Assembly (NCBI GenBank): GCA_001510575.1 | Contig: LNGK01000010.1 | Span: 372,001-436,000, forward strand | DNA from: Knoxdaviesia capensis | Lineage: Eukaryota > Ascomycota > Sordariomycetes > Microascales > Gondwanamycetaceae | Length of the DNA: 64,000 bases | Direction of reading: 5' to 3' | Shown here: in pieces, positions 23,601 to 36,036 of the stretch | How the letters are laid out: every line of letters begins with the position of its first letter | Position numbering within the stretch: the stretch's first letter is position 1 | Notes under the pieces: generated by a model | What the model was told of the DNA's origin: nothing | The model's database searches: none | The model's input: only the letters and a program-made list of their open reading frames with translations | Made by a program: the position numbers and the translations under genes

Positions 23601-25226
23601 TTGTGTGATAAAGAGAGAAAGAGAGGTGTGTCCGGGAGTGACGATCATGAAGTTGGGTCGACTGGCATGTCAAGTTCTCTTCTTATATAAATATAGCTTC
23701 GGTGCTTGCCGTTTGAGTCCCGTCCCGCTCCTTCCTGGCCGGCAAGGCACTAGTTGGCGGGTTCACGCACCTTTCTCCCGCTGTTCTGACCGGCTTCTGG
23801 CTTAGCTAGGCACAAGACAAAATGACCAAGTTTTGTCGTAATCGTGTTTCACGGCAAGAACCAGATCGGAGGAGGAGCTGCTCGTACTGTATTTAGCTCT
23901 TGCCTTGAGGTAGAAAACCAAAAATAAAATAAAAAAGAAGCTTGGTCCATCGCTCCTTCCTCCATTCCAGACTGCTGCACTCCGGGACTCCGACCACGCC
24001 GCCATTCTAGACTTGAGGCGCTAAGCCCAGAACTGTGCCCGAACTAAAATAGCTGGAAAAGCCACGCGCCCCCTTTCTGGGACAGGTCCCACCAATGATC
24101 GCGAGGCACCGCGCGTCTAAGACCCACTTTTCTCCGCCAGGTCTTGGCGCAGCCACCCGCACTGTCTTGGCGCCAAAAAACAATTTAGATGGAAAGAGCA
24201 AGAAGACAAAGAAGGAAAGGGTGCAAAAGTTTTAGTACTACGAACGAACGACCTACGAGCCGCTTCTGTCTGGTGTATGGAATAAATACGCGTGTTATAG
24301 CGCAACGACAATGCAGCCTAGCGAGTATGCTTGGAGACGACGTGGACACAACCACAGCCTCGCTGGTGATACGTGCACACACTTGCACGAAGGATTGTAC
24401 GGTGCAAACCACCCGAGAGAAATCATCCGCCAGACTCAAGCTGTCCACACGAGATCAATGGCGTTAGCCCGTCCGTTCGGGGTTCCCTATTTGAAATTCC
24501 AACATTAATCCTGACCACAATCCTCGCCATATGTCTATATTACCCCTCCGACTCGCATGGTTTCACCATGTGCTGGTCATTCTAGTGGCACCCGTCGGAA
24601 TTCTATCCGTGCGTGCCACTAGAAAACCGCGGCGGGCAGTCACGCTGCCCGCACCACAGCTGCCCAAAGCGACGGGCGGAAGAGACCTCTCAAATGGGGA
24701 GTGTTTCTGCGGCTGCCCCTCATTCTCGACTAGGGGCACGGGAAAAAAAGGCGAGAGCTACAAACAGTGCTGCTGACAACTCACTCACCTGATGTCTGTG
24801 ATCAGAAGAGGTCCATGGCTGCGGCAGGTTGTGCTTGATACCAGCCCAAGTGCCCAAGCTTGCAATGGTGTCACTGCAGCTTTGTACACCCCATAGCCTG
24901 AGAATCCTAAAACCCGGTATATGGAGCAATGTGTTTCAAGCAGAGGTTGTGTAATTCGAAATAACCTCGCACGAACAAGATAGTTACCTCTGATAAGGGG
25001 GGCATAAACACGGCAGAGAGAATGTTGTCCCTGATAAGAACTCTTGGCATGGCCGTCCTCCCGACGGAGATTCTCACAACGAACGAGACTCTCCCACAGG
25101 CCTCAATTATCGGCTGACATAGGCACATCGAGGATGGGTATCGAGCCCAACTCATAAGGTCAAAAGCTTCACGGGTATTGAGTATCGCCTTCTGCAATTC
25201 TGACCACCTGGGACTGGCAGTGATGA

Positions 25227-25245
25227 TTAGGGTTACCAACCCTAA
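25227..25245. promoter_or_regulatory. Inverted telobox palindrome
   Basis: TTAGGGTT-ACC-AACCCTAA: two perfect 8-base inverted arms with a 3-base spacer, deep inside the gene desert and far from any modelled gene. It could be a dimeric site for a telomere-repeat-binding Myb protein. Function is inference. Confidence 0.5.
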
Positions 25246-28200
25246 CCACGTCACCTTCACCCCCCTTTGCGGGTCGCTGATTCCTGGTACCGGATCGTCT
25301 GATTTTGTCGTCTAGACCAGGTCACTGATTCTCAACTAACAACCTCTCTTGTCTGGCGTTTGGACGTCGTCACTGACACGGATGATCCAAGCTACTCACA
25401 GTGTGTTTTCGCGTAGGATCTTGCACACGCGTGTGTCTGGAAAAGGCGGCAGCTTTCGCACTCGTGCGAGAAGGGGAGTGGAAAACGCAGATCCACTGTT
25501 CACATACGAAATTGCGCGTGATATGTTCAGGGGAATATATTAAATCTAATATCGGATTAATGCTACTGTATATTGCTATATCGGCCAGGAGGGTCTGAAC
25601 ACTGGGTGAGGCCAAAACGGGAAAGAAATGAAAAAAAGTTGCTTTTTGAGGAATGTAACACAAGTTTACAATAGTTTGTTTGCTAGGATCGAGATCTCCG
25701 CGCCCCCAAATTCGAAGACCGGAAGCTTTGGCCAGTGCTTTTTCAACATGGAGCAGGCCTATACGACAGACCTGACATGCACGCGATGCAGGCCTGCGGG
25801 GGGCAAGATACACGCACCGAAAAATTAAAAAAATTAAAAAAAAACTTAAAAAAAGGGATGCCTAGACCTGCATCATCGGTGACAGTAGAATTTCATTTGA
25901 AAAAACTCACGCTAGACATCGGATCTGGAGTACCCGTTCACCTAGTGTACAAGGAAAGGGGGGTTCCTCTTTGCGTTTTCGAGATATGGAATCACGCAAC
26001 CTAGGGACCCTAGAAAACTGGAAATGGGACTAAAGATTGCCGGCTTTCGGGTTTGCAGGTTTGCTGCGAGACTGAGCGTGGTGACTGAAGAGGAGGAAAA
26101 ACATATTGTTGTGTATGTATCTCTGAAAACGCACGATTGGGACTCCCGACAAGAAAATTCAGGTCTCCATGACTATAAGACGGTATACTATCGTATTCTC
26201 CTCCAGTGAATGAGTGAAGTTTAATCACCGTCGGCGTTTACAATCGAGTTACCAGTAAGCTGGAACAGGACATGTTGGCCGGGTTTTGCTCTATAGAGCT
26301 GGTAGATAAGATTTAAGAATCATATGCATGGCGGAACTTAGGCGTTCGAACCCATCTGGGGAAAGCCCGTATTTGCACAAGTAGGATGCAGACAATCGAT
26401 ACTTAGCTTTCCTCCCTAACATCAGTGTCCATTACGTGGCCTTTTGCTCATTTATCTCTTAGACAGGCACCTGCAGAGCTTGCATGCGTAATGTCTAAGT
26501 GGATAATATTTCTTCGAGTGGCTGTAGGACGTTGGCAATAGTTTGGTTCCAGAAGCCCCCCAAATCTACGTACCTTACCAAAGCAAGCAAGCAGTCCGCG
26601 GATTTTGTCTGGAAACAGAGTCATGGCCATGTAAGGCTTGACGGCCGACCAGGTCGGCGATGTTTTTCTTCTTTGTGCAGACCAAAGCGCGAACCCAACG
26701 ACTCCTCTCTGTGGAGTCAGGTGTTACGACGGGGAGATCGGCTCGAGATGAGCACAGGCATAGCGTGGGGCATGGGTTAAGCGGAAATGATATGTGATGA
26801 GATAAGGAAAAGGGGGTTGCTGTCTTGATTCTCTCTGCTTTCTTTTGTCAATTGCTCCTTAGAAATAAGAATATTCGGGAGTCGCCTGGAACATGAGATC
26901 TGAGGTCTTTTGGGCCTCGAAATTTGCTTGGATCGGACCACCACAATGACGCCCAAGTCCTTGCTTGACCCATTCGGAGCCGTTGAGATCCATTCAATCT
27001 CTGCCCGCGTATTGGATTTATATTAAGTCACACAAAAGAAAAAAAAAACAATACTCAGTAGCCGTACCAGTACAATCAATACTCGTGAGCCGGACGTATA
27101 CCCCTAACCATACATACCCCTCTGATATAAGAGAGGGTTTCCGGTATCATGGGACGGGCTTACTGTCTAATATCGGCCGAATAGCTAGCTACATCCACCC
27201 AGATTCTGGGTGCTAACGTGAAAGACTGGGCTTAGTATGTATTTGTTAATGATTACTTTAGCGACCCTAAAACTGCGGATACGACACAAGAAGGAGATTA
27301 ACCACACCTTCAGATCCGACAGCACACACGAATGGTAGAGCACCTGAATGACGTCTACGGGAATGGTTTAATCGGACCCTTCTTTGAATGGAAAATGAGA
27401 CAGGTCAGACCGTAATATTGGTGACCACTATGGCATACACATGCATCCCGGGTTGGGGGGGCCGGACTGAATTTCTGGTAATGAGGTCGGTTTTCATGTG
27501 CCAACCCTCCCGGCCGGCAACTCGGAAAATGAAGAGAGAGAGCCAACGACCTTATGATGATACTTTTCTGGAGTATTCTGTCAAGTACGAAGCGGCCAGT
27601 GTCGTTGGAAGCTGGCTGGACCATTCGATTCATGACGACTATTGAACATTTGGGTTACTAGAGGGCCCGTGGGCACAACGGAGCTAGCCATGTGGAGGCA
27701 GATTGTGAAAATTACGCTGTAGGTTGACAGTTGATCTAACATCAAAGCACCGATATCCAGGCTGACAAAACCATACCCATGGCTGGAAGAGTGGGTGGTG
27801 GTGTGGTTGGAGAGAGAGGAGGAGAGAGTGTCTTTTTTCTTTTTCTCAAGTTCCACAACAGATGAATCCCGCCTCCAGGAACCCCCTGAAAAAAAAACAG
27901 ACTTGTTTTATAGCCCACTGTATGCATGCCGATCGGTTAAATATTTTTCTTCTTTAATTTGATGGTAGTGGAGTAAGCACTGGGGCGAATATACCGGAAG
28001 GGCATTGAAATGGAAAAGCTCTGGATGCTTGTGGGCAAGGATGTACTAGCACTGTGACCTGGAGCTTGGATTGGCCAAGATTCGAGGTAGATGAAGACGG
28101 GAATGTGTGACAAGAGGCCAGGAGTAACATGAAGGCCAATGTGGGTGATGCGTTTACCTGCATCGGTGTGGTGATACGACCAGAATGACCTCACGGATTA

Positions 28201-31200
28201 CACCTGAGAACAGCTGACGCTTTCGAGGCCTCCCCCCACACCAGATCTAGTTCATACGTACCCGTCCAATTGTGGCCGTAGATATCTAGAATCAATTGAC
28301 CGTCTTAAGCTGCACATTCAAGCCTTGCATCGTATCGAAACCCGGTCCGGACTCATGTGGGAGACACATGCACATAGAGAGAGGGAGGGAGGTTACCTCC
28401 GACCATATACTCCTCATATGTAGCATATCCCCCCTTAACTCAAGATTGCACCCTAACGCCCGAAGGTTTGGCTCAAGAAAATGTGACTCCTTCTACCGGC
28501 TTAACCACGAGCTAACTCTTCCCGGCATCTTGACTACGCCTCCTTCGTAGTATTTCCACACGTCGCGGCTCCTTAGACTTCCCGACAGTTCGGTTCATAT
28601 TACCTTCTGGTCTTCCATTTTTGACGAATACATTTGAGCCTTCCTCGTGGTGGTAAAATTGGAGTCGCTCCTTCCCTTACCCCCTTCCCGACTAAATCGG
28701 CCTGGATCCCTCCTCCTTCCTTCCTTCCCTCCTTCCTTCCTGCCGAATTCGGGGTCTGCCTTGAATCACGTGGGCCCCGAAGACAACGACACCATCTTCC
28801 TAAATCCAAACCAGCCGGCATCTCGCTTCAAAATGCTCTCCCTCACATATCACCACCACCACCACCACCTACGAAAAGAAAACAAAAGACCCTTCACCAT
28901 GAGCTGCAATAGTATGCATGCTCTGACCCGGGGAACCTGTCCTTCACACAAACACTTCTCATACATTGCGTGCGTGCTGTACCGGGCTGGCTATCTCGCA
29001 AGGCACAGGCGCATTGGCAGGATGATTTATATGGGCCTGGCGGAGTGCTCGTACTACCACATACTATATGCTATATGTCTGCCCCCTTCAATCTGTGTCA
29101 CCAACGGGTACGTTACATACGGTACTAGAAGATACAGCGCCGCTACTGACCATACCCCCGGCAACGCCTACTGTCCTGGCTCTTTCAATCCTTGTGGGTA
29201 AGTTGATTTTGATTACACTGAGCCAACCACCATGACCACCAGCGCCACGACTACCAGTACAGTACAACCCTGACGTTGCAAGTCCCATTCTCGTCTCCTA
29301 AACGGACCCGGATTGGAGGTCAAGACGGGATACTTTCGTTCGTCCTCCGCTGTGCAAAGATACTCTCCCCCTTTCCTGACCTCCTACTTTTTCATAAACA
29401 CTGTATACCCACTCTAATCCCAATCCCCCCGCAAGCCGGCCATGCCCCATGCTCTGCCGCCCATTCCCTGCGCACCCCTTTATTAGTGCTGGATAGTCAA
29501 CACGCCCTCCCCCCCCACGCTGCCCGTTTTCTATGTCCTATACTACTACGGTGTCCGCATATGCTAATTTTGGGCTCGCTCTTCCAATGGACGTCCACTT
29601 CAGTCCCAAACCCACTCTTGTTGGCGAGAGAAGATTGTGCTCAACTTGCTGTTACCAGCTATTCTAGCTTGCCCTTCAAGGCACGGCCCCCGCTCCAGGC
29701 TAACCGATGCGGTCGGGATTGTTAGGCTGGCTGCCTACGCACTTGATGGGTTCCACCTTGACAAACCCTTGGCCTCCCTAATGGCGCTATATACGGCCCA
29801 ACTACTTACAACGGCTTTGCCTGTATGCAGTACGTATGTCTGGATGCACATACATACACACACACGCGCTCTGCACCCATCGAGACACACGCAAGGTAAG
29901 CGAGGTTGCAAGAGTTACAAGTTCCAAAAAAAACATATGTTCCGCACATCTTCCAGCCGGTTGATCTACCCAAGATGGAATTGAAGACATATATACATGT
30001 GCAGCTTCCTGTGCATTATGTATAGTATACATGCTGTGCTGTTATACCCGAATCTCTATAAGATATCCCAACCCCATAAAAAGCTATCATCTGCCTCCAT
30101 TAACTCAGTCTTAGCCAGAGTCCTCCAGAATTACCCGAAACTTGCACACTTCTCCAATGTAGGATCATACTGATGGCCCACCATTCTGCTTGGTGACCCG
30201 CTCAGATTCATTCCATCAACTCTCCCCTCCACATACAGTTCAGTACTGTACATACAAGTGGGTGGGCATGGCTCGTGAGGGATTATGTCCATTCCTTTGT
30301 TGACCTCTCAATATTACACCGGGGATCGACGACATCGACACGTATATGTACGACATACCTGAAAAGTTCAGGACATACGCGACAAGTTTCCCGGTCTTTG
30401 GAGTCTCCGAAGGGTATCGAGGGGCACAACAAACTCGTGGCACATAATAACGCAAACGCCAACGACAAGGCATTTTACTCCTCCTCAACTCCGGATGTGA
30501 ACCCCGGGCCTGCAAATCGGCCTTCCTTGAGTATCTTCCTGGAAGTGATCGTCCGTTGTAAGTAAAAGAATGCCCCCCAAAAAAACCTTCTCCAACCTCG
30601 CTCGACGTTGTCGACGCATCTACTGTTCTGCACCTGACCGGGCCTTCTCCTGCGCCTCCATTCTCGTATGGCGTTAACCAAAACTAGGAGTGATGTGTGT
30701 GTTGTGTTGGTAGTTCAATTTTGATCCCGCCTGCACCAACAAACAAGAGGACATATGCCAATGTTCTTCTTTGATCATCCTAGCTCCCGACAAACGCACT
30801 CACTCGCAGAGAGACACACCCACTCTCTCATTCACTCCACCCCTCCCCTCCCCCCCATCCCCTTCGCTTGCCATACATGCAGTATACTCTACACATCACA
30901 TATGAACCATACGGAGCATCGATGCTGTTCTTCCTTCCGTCCCTGGCCGCCACCCATCCATCGCTTTCAGGACTAACGTGCCCGGACTAGATTGCCATAA
31001 AATTTCTTTCTCAATCCCCTCCACTTGGGATTTTATTCCTGAATGGACATTTCATGTTATTTTTAGGCCTTCTCCTGTGCCACTGCCGCCCCCATATACT
31101 CCGCTGCTAAGGCTTGTCCTCTGTGCAACAACCACCATCGCACCTCAGATCCGACAAACCGGCTCCGGGCAGCCTTGCATAGGCCTTCGACCAGATCGCC

Positions 31201-32040
31201 ACGCCCAGACGTGATACTGCGCCCTGATAGTATCGTTTCTGCAACCAACGAATCTTGGTTTTAATCCTTTTCAAAAAAAAAAACGTGGCCTCCCTTCGCA
31301 AAACTACCTGTTCTGTCCCCTCCGTTGTTTCCAGCAACCAGAAAACTTTTCAGGTTCCTCGACTACATATAGCCTAGCCGGGGCTTCACTATTCGTTATT
31401 CCGCAACTCAATTTCCCGACTGCTTTTCAGTCTTTTTCTTCCGCATCATCAATCACACTTTGCCTTGACAACCCTTTCCTTACCCACTGTGACGCCGTTG
31501 AAACGTTGTGCCATCCAGCAAACCCCGGCGAAGCGCGGAGCTGATATCACAACTCCTCAGATATATTGATCACGCCACTAGGCCGTTTTCTGCGAGTTAG
31601 AGGTAAGATACGCCTGTCATGACGATATCCCCCCCCCCCGGATACCGGCCCCTTGGAGTAAAACTTGTGCCGTTACTTCAAAACCTCTGATGTTCTCTGT
31701 GGACTGGAACAATCCCTCCATAACTGATGGCACAGTGGCCCGAATGTAAATAACTTTGGGAGCGAACACAGCAGTTTCTGTGTTGGAAAGCAACGAGGAA
31801 ACCCGGACCTGCGTGAGTATCGGGCGGCCGGCAGATTGCTCGGCATTGGCAAGCATGAAACGACTGGTCACAAACCATAGGATTTCGGCCACGACCACGA
31901 CGACATTTGATGTGTTTCTGATTACACATGCAGTGCAACTTCTTCCATGCTGCTTGTTTGTGACCTGAAAATACCAATGCTGCAATGTGCGCACTAATTG
32001 GGACATCTTACTTACATACGGGGAATCTGTATAGGACGCT

Positions 32041-33478
32041 ATGTCTGACCTACGGTCAATCATGAACGAGGAAGACATCCCCGAGGATGCCTCCGGCTAT
32101 CAAGGTCAACATACTTCACCATCGACGCATCACCAACTTCCCGAGCCACCCAGGTTTGTTACTCCGGATCACAGACACTATCCATCCTCGCAATCCAGGT
32201 CCGGAATGGCGGACCTGTATGCCACGCCGGGTACTGGCCAAAGCCGTGCCCTCCTTCCGGACTCCGCACGCCCCCCTCTCCCAGGTCTTGTCCCACCACA
32301 CCAACTAGCCGACTATCATGCGTACGGCCGCGGCCATGGAAGCAGCCCCATGGATTTGACCATCGGCGGCTCTTCGTCTCGGTCCTACTCACCGGGCTAC
32401 CCGGGTGAGCTCCCACCACCACCGACAAAACTGACTCCGGTCACGGGCCGGGTCAGTCGGGCTAAAAAAGGCGTCCCGGTTCATACCTGCCCGGAATGTG
32501 CGAAAGTGAGTATCGAAAAACCCGGGGGAGGAGACTTCTAAACTTCTCGGACCCGCAGATTTCAGAGAACGGGAGATTGCAAATGACAACGTCCGGAAAC
32601 CCTATTGATCCAATCGAGAAATGCAATCGGCGCTAACTTTTCATGACGACCCCCTGGAAGGTCTTCAGCAGGGCGGAACACTTGAGGTATGTTTTAAAAG
32701 CTCCGATATCGATGACCGCGGTATGTCAAATTTACTAACAGCTTCTCGCTACACTGCTGTAGGAGACATCAGTTGAGCCACCGGGAGCCTGAATTTAGGT
32801 GTTCTTATCCGGGATGTGAACGACAGTTCCATCGCTGGGATCTCCTAGATAGACACCAGCAAAAGAAGCAGTAAGTTGCCCTGGACGGCCTAGTATCGAG
32901 GATCAAACATTTCGACAGCGTCCTTCCTGATGGCTTTGGTGACATATGGTAAATCATGCTAAATCGCATTTACGTATTCTAGTGGACAAGAAGGAGACAT
33001 ATCGTCGCGAGATGGTCACGGGGTGAGCCGGCACTCGTCTCTTTCCGAAGAGCCTGCGCCAACGCAGGACCAACGAGAAATGTCACGGGGAAGCTCGTCA
33101 TCGCAAACGGCTGTTCCCGGATCAAGCCGAGATGAACCTAGCACGCGACGACGCGACACCCGGGGTTTGCCTCGCAATGCCGCGGCTATCATGAGACACG
33201 ATGATGAAAGCGCAGGACAGTACGGCAAGCCTTCCCATATTAAGTACCACGACTTTATATGCGATGTACCTGCTCGGGTCCCGCATCCAATGCCGATTTC
33301 GCCGACGCAAAATGACATTGGAAGCTCACGTATTTCTGTTCATCAGGACCTTCTCTCGCCACCCTTGATATGGGCGCTGCATCGCCCCGGTCCCCAGACG
33401 GAGCAGCCGATTTCGTTGAGACCGACGACGCATGCCATGGCTTCCCGGCCGTGTCGGATGTCTGTTGGGGTCTATTAG
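32041..33478 (+). CDS. C2H2 zinc-finger transcription regulator (3' end uncertain)
   Basis: Four exons: 32041-32505, 32661-32686, 32763-32870, 32983-33478, encoding 364 aa to the first stop. The N-terminal ~145 residues are disordered and Pro/Ser-rich. Two adjacent C2H2 fingers follow. Finger 1 is HTCPECAKVFSRAEHLRRH...H (C-x2-C-x12-H-x3-H), split by two introns. Finger 2 is FRCSYPGCERQFHRWDLLDRH...H (C-x4-C-x12-H-x4-H), its last His created exactly at the exon 3-4 junction. This paired arrangement with a FSRAEHLRRH core is typical of fungal C2H2 regulators, often followed by a long C-terminal domain. After exon 4, protein-like sequence continues to 33712 but in two further frames, so the C-terminus is either disrupted or mis-assembled. 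DNA targets are unknown. Confidence 0.75.
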
Positions 33479-33712
33479 TTGGGTGAAAGATATGCACCTG
33501 CCTTCTAATATCCCCTCTTCTCTGCGGCTGTTGGAGGCGGCATTGACTATGGTGGGGTCATAGAATACATTGAAATGGCCGAATTTCATGAAACACGACA
33601 TCTGAGACGAGAAACCGACAGGAGAGCGCAAGAACGAGGCATACGAGATGCTGTGGCTCCCGATTACGGACGGAGACAGGGACGGAGGGACGGTGCTACG
33701 CCAGTACGATAA
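33479..33712 (+). pseudogene. Frame-shifted 3' continuation of the C2H2 regulator
   Basis: Beyond the stop at 33476-33478, coding-like sequence appears in successive frames. A frame already open alongside exon 4 from about 33358 (DMGAASPRSPDGAADFVETD) ends at TGA 33484-33486. Next, 33477-33560 reads SWVKDMHLPSNIPSSLRLLE. Then 33560-33709 reads VIEYIEMAEFHETRHLRRET and ends at TAA 33710-33712. The second and third changes fall at G runs (33481-33483, 33554-33557). This suggests indels in a formerly longer protein, or assembly errors. No restored protein can be asserted. Confidence 0.4.
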
Positions 33713-36036
33713 TGATTTCAGGCGGCACAGCGTTGTGTGGAATCACTAACAACAGTTCAGCCTTTATCGGGGAGAGGAAGGGGGCAGGTTCGAGGTGCAC
33801 GTTGGAGGAGATGGTGGATTGTTGTGTCCGAAGCAAGAAGGCCCCTTGCTGTGACCAGCCATCCAGCAACTGTCGGGTGTCAGTGATGGATTTCGGGTCT
33901 CTGAAATGGGATTCGGGATTCAACCATGGACTCTCATGGACTGGCGGTAGAAAGCACGGCATATGATGGGGTGATATTGGCCGTGGATTCAATCCATGCT
34001 GCTTGAGCGCAGCAGGTGAAATTCACCGCCGCGAGTGGACTGAATACCGTGAATGGGTTGTTGGGTCTTTCGACTCGCATTCCGGGTGTCATGGGGGACG
34101 CCCGTCAGCTTCTCCCGAGACTGGTATTCTTCGACCACGAAGCGGTTATGGTATCCTTGGGTGGCACCTAACCTATCCCAGGTGTTCCAGACAGGGCAGC
34201 GACAAGGAGGATGGCAGTGAGGCGTGCTTCATGGGGGAGTTTCCCCCCCCNCCCCCCCCCCAGAGTTCTGGCATACAGGTGGGTGTGTGCTTTCGAGAGC
34301 CGATGGAAGTCGACTGCTGCAGCTCAGCTAGTCCAGCGGCGGCTGGAGAAAGCTAGTTTGACGTTGAGCCTGGTCTTTGATACCGATTGGAGTTGAGGAG
34401 TTTGGGCATTTGGGAGTTAGGGTCGGATGGCGGAATAGAACAGGATACAGCTGCGGAGTGTCCAACTTCTTTGGGGTTTCGTGGGTGGCAAGATCGGGTA
34501 TCTAGAGCTTGACTTCACCAGGGATTTTGATGTTTGTTTGATGTATGTTGGGCGGAGAAAACGAGAGAGTAAAACTAGAATTGGTAGACACCGCAGAGGA
34601 ATTTAGATACCCGGGTAGCAGATAGAAGACAATGCAATTATGAACCCTCTTTCAAAATGGCCGGCTGGACACTGACCCTGTTGTCTCGGTTCCTTAAAAG
34701 GTGCAAACAGAGGCGACAATACAGCTTTTCGTGCACACAAGACCTATCAAGAGTCATTCTTTTGGCCGTACTGGGAGCCAGTCGTAAAGGTGTAGCTATG
34801 GAAAGCAGAAGTTCAGCATATGAGCAGCGGCATGACGTTGCAGGATCCCGGGCTCGGCCGTGGGCGCGGCAGCTGTCTAGATCGATCTTCATATACATAT
34901 AAAGTGCCTCAAGAGAAGGGCTGGTTTCTTGTTCTGCATGGGGGCCGCGGGTAAAGCCGGGGGGCAATAAAACGCCATTTACGGGGAGTGACAGACTGAT
35001 GGGGGAAGAAGTGAACACAGGGAATAGTCTATTAATAATGCAACCTCGACAAAATCTAGATCTCGCTGTCGGCTTAGGATAGCAAAGTTCCGAAGAGCAA
35101 AAAAAAAAAAGGAAGGACACGCGATAGTGAGGCACAGTAAGTCCGGAAGCATCGTCTGTGTCCTTTTTCTCTCTATTCATTCTTTTGTTATCCCTTCCTC
35201 CTTGAGAGAGGCTTTGGGCCAGGTAAGCTCGAGATTTCTTTGCTTGACAATTCGCTGAGAGAGCCTCGTCGAGGGTTTTTCCTCTTCTTTTTTTTCTTCT
35301 TTTTTTTTTTTCTTCTTCTACGGGCGCTGATTGTAGTAAGTGCTCCACAATCCTGACGCTGGCGCTGACCTGGATTTCTGGCGTTCAGGACCTTTCGGAT
35401 TTTCTGCAGCTTTCGCGGTGTCTCCCGCGGCCTCTAGTAATTAGTCGACTAGGCGTGGACTTTTGGGACCTTGCGCCTGGTGGTGGGACTTCCTGCTCGT
35501 TTATTTCATCACGATCATGTCTAATTCATCCCTTTTCTCTTCTTTTCATATTTTCTTTCCGTCCCTCGTCCTTCGTTTCAATTTTCCTTTTCTATAGTTA
35601 AACCACATTCCTATATACTCTGAGGTTTCCTCGCGTATTCTCATCCCTTTGTATTGTTGCTGATTCTGCACCTTCTCCCGGTATCGGCTATCGGATCTTA
35701 TCTTTCCCGTCATCTCGCTATCGCGCCTTCCCATTCCTCTTCCTAGCTCTCTTCAGTTTCGAGTGCTCCTTCCTGTTGCACATTCATTTTGACGTGTTGC
35801 ACCCTATCTTTAGATATTCTAGACGATTCCACCAAGCTTTCGATAACTTTCTGGCCTGTGTTCTTATTTCGACGACAGCCTCCGGTCTGGAACCGAGGAT
35901 CTCTTGAAGTTGAAGAAAAACAGCATAATCAACCTCTGATTAGTCACACCTCCGATTTGTGGGTCCCTTTTTGCGGACTTGGCTGTTCCCACTGAACAGG
36001 TCTCCTCCGCCGTATCGCATTACAAAAACCGGCCTG
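33713..36036. promoter_or_regulatory. Intergenic region and probable leader of the MFS gene
   Basis: 2.3 kb with no supported gene. It includes an unresolved base within a C run (34243-34261), an A run near 35100-35110 and a T/CT-rich stretch from about 35280. From 35520 to 36036 the + strand is CT-rich, a likely transcription start and leader for the transporter. The 236-aa minus-strand frame at 34638-35348 has no family features and is built from low-complexity sequence. Confidence 0.5.
34243..34261 (+). other. Poly-C tract with an unresolved base (N at 34251)
   Basis: Eight C, one N, then ten C. The N shows the assembler could not fix the base or the length of this homopolymer, so local coordinates and any frame across it are unreliable. 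Confidence 0.95.

Larger units (their letters stand above)
16189..32040. other. Gene desert of about 16 kb
   Basis: No intact gene can be supported over 15.8 kb. Open frames are short, lack family motifs and cannot be joined by splicing into recognisable proteins. No terminal repeats, reverse-transcriptase or transposase blocks, tRNA or 5S rRNA were seen by eye. What it does hold is listed separately: a possible coding relic near 17.57-17.94 kb, a 51-bp tandem duplication, a 20-bp duplication and a telobox palindrome. Composition is not visibly AT-rich, so it does not look like classic heavily RIP-mutated transposon DNA. Decayed genic sequence or unannotated ncRNAs remain possible. Confidence 0.6.

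Noticed and set aside
26343..26360. GTTCGAACCC T-loop-like sequence
   Set aside because: The flanking bases do not form a T-stem and no upstream D-arm or acceptor stem is present.
27334..27348. tRNA-like string GGTAGAGCACCTGA
   Set aside because: It resembles a D-arm, but no complementary acceptor, anticodon or T-arm (GGTTCGAATCC type) can be folded around it.
28647..29201. 184-aa + strand frame with a His run and Cys-containing end
   Set aside because: Starts at a non-ATG codon, has no signal peptide or conserved domain, and is partly simple sequence (CCTT and CAC repeats).
34638..35348. 236-aa minus-strand frame
   Set aside because: Runs through A/T homopolymers, has a Lys-rich low-complexity start and no domain.
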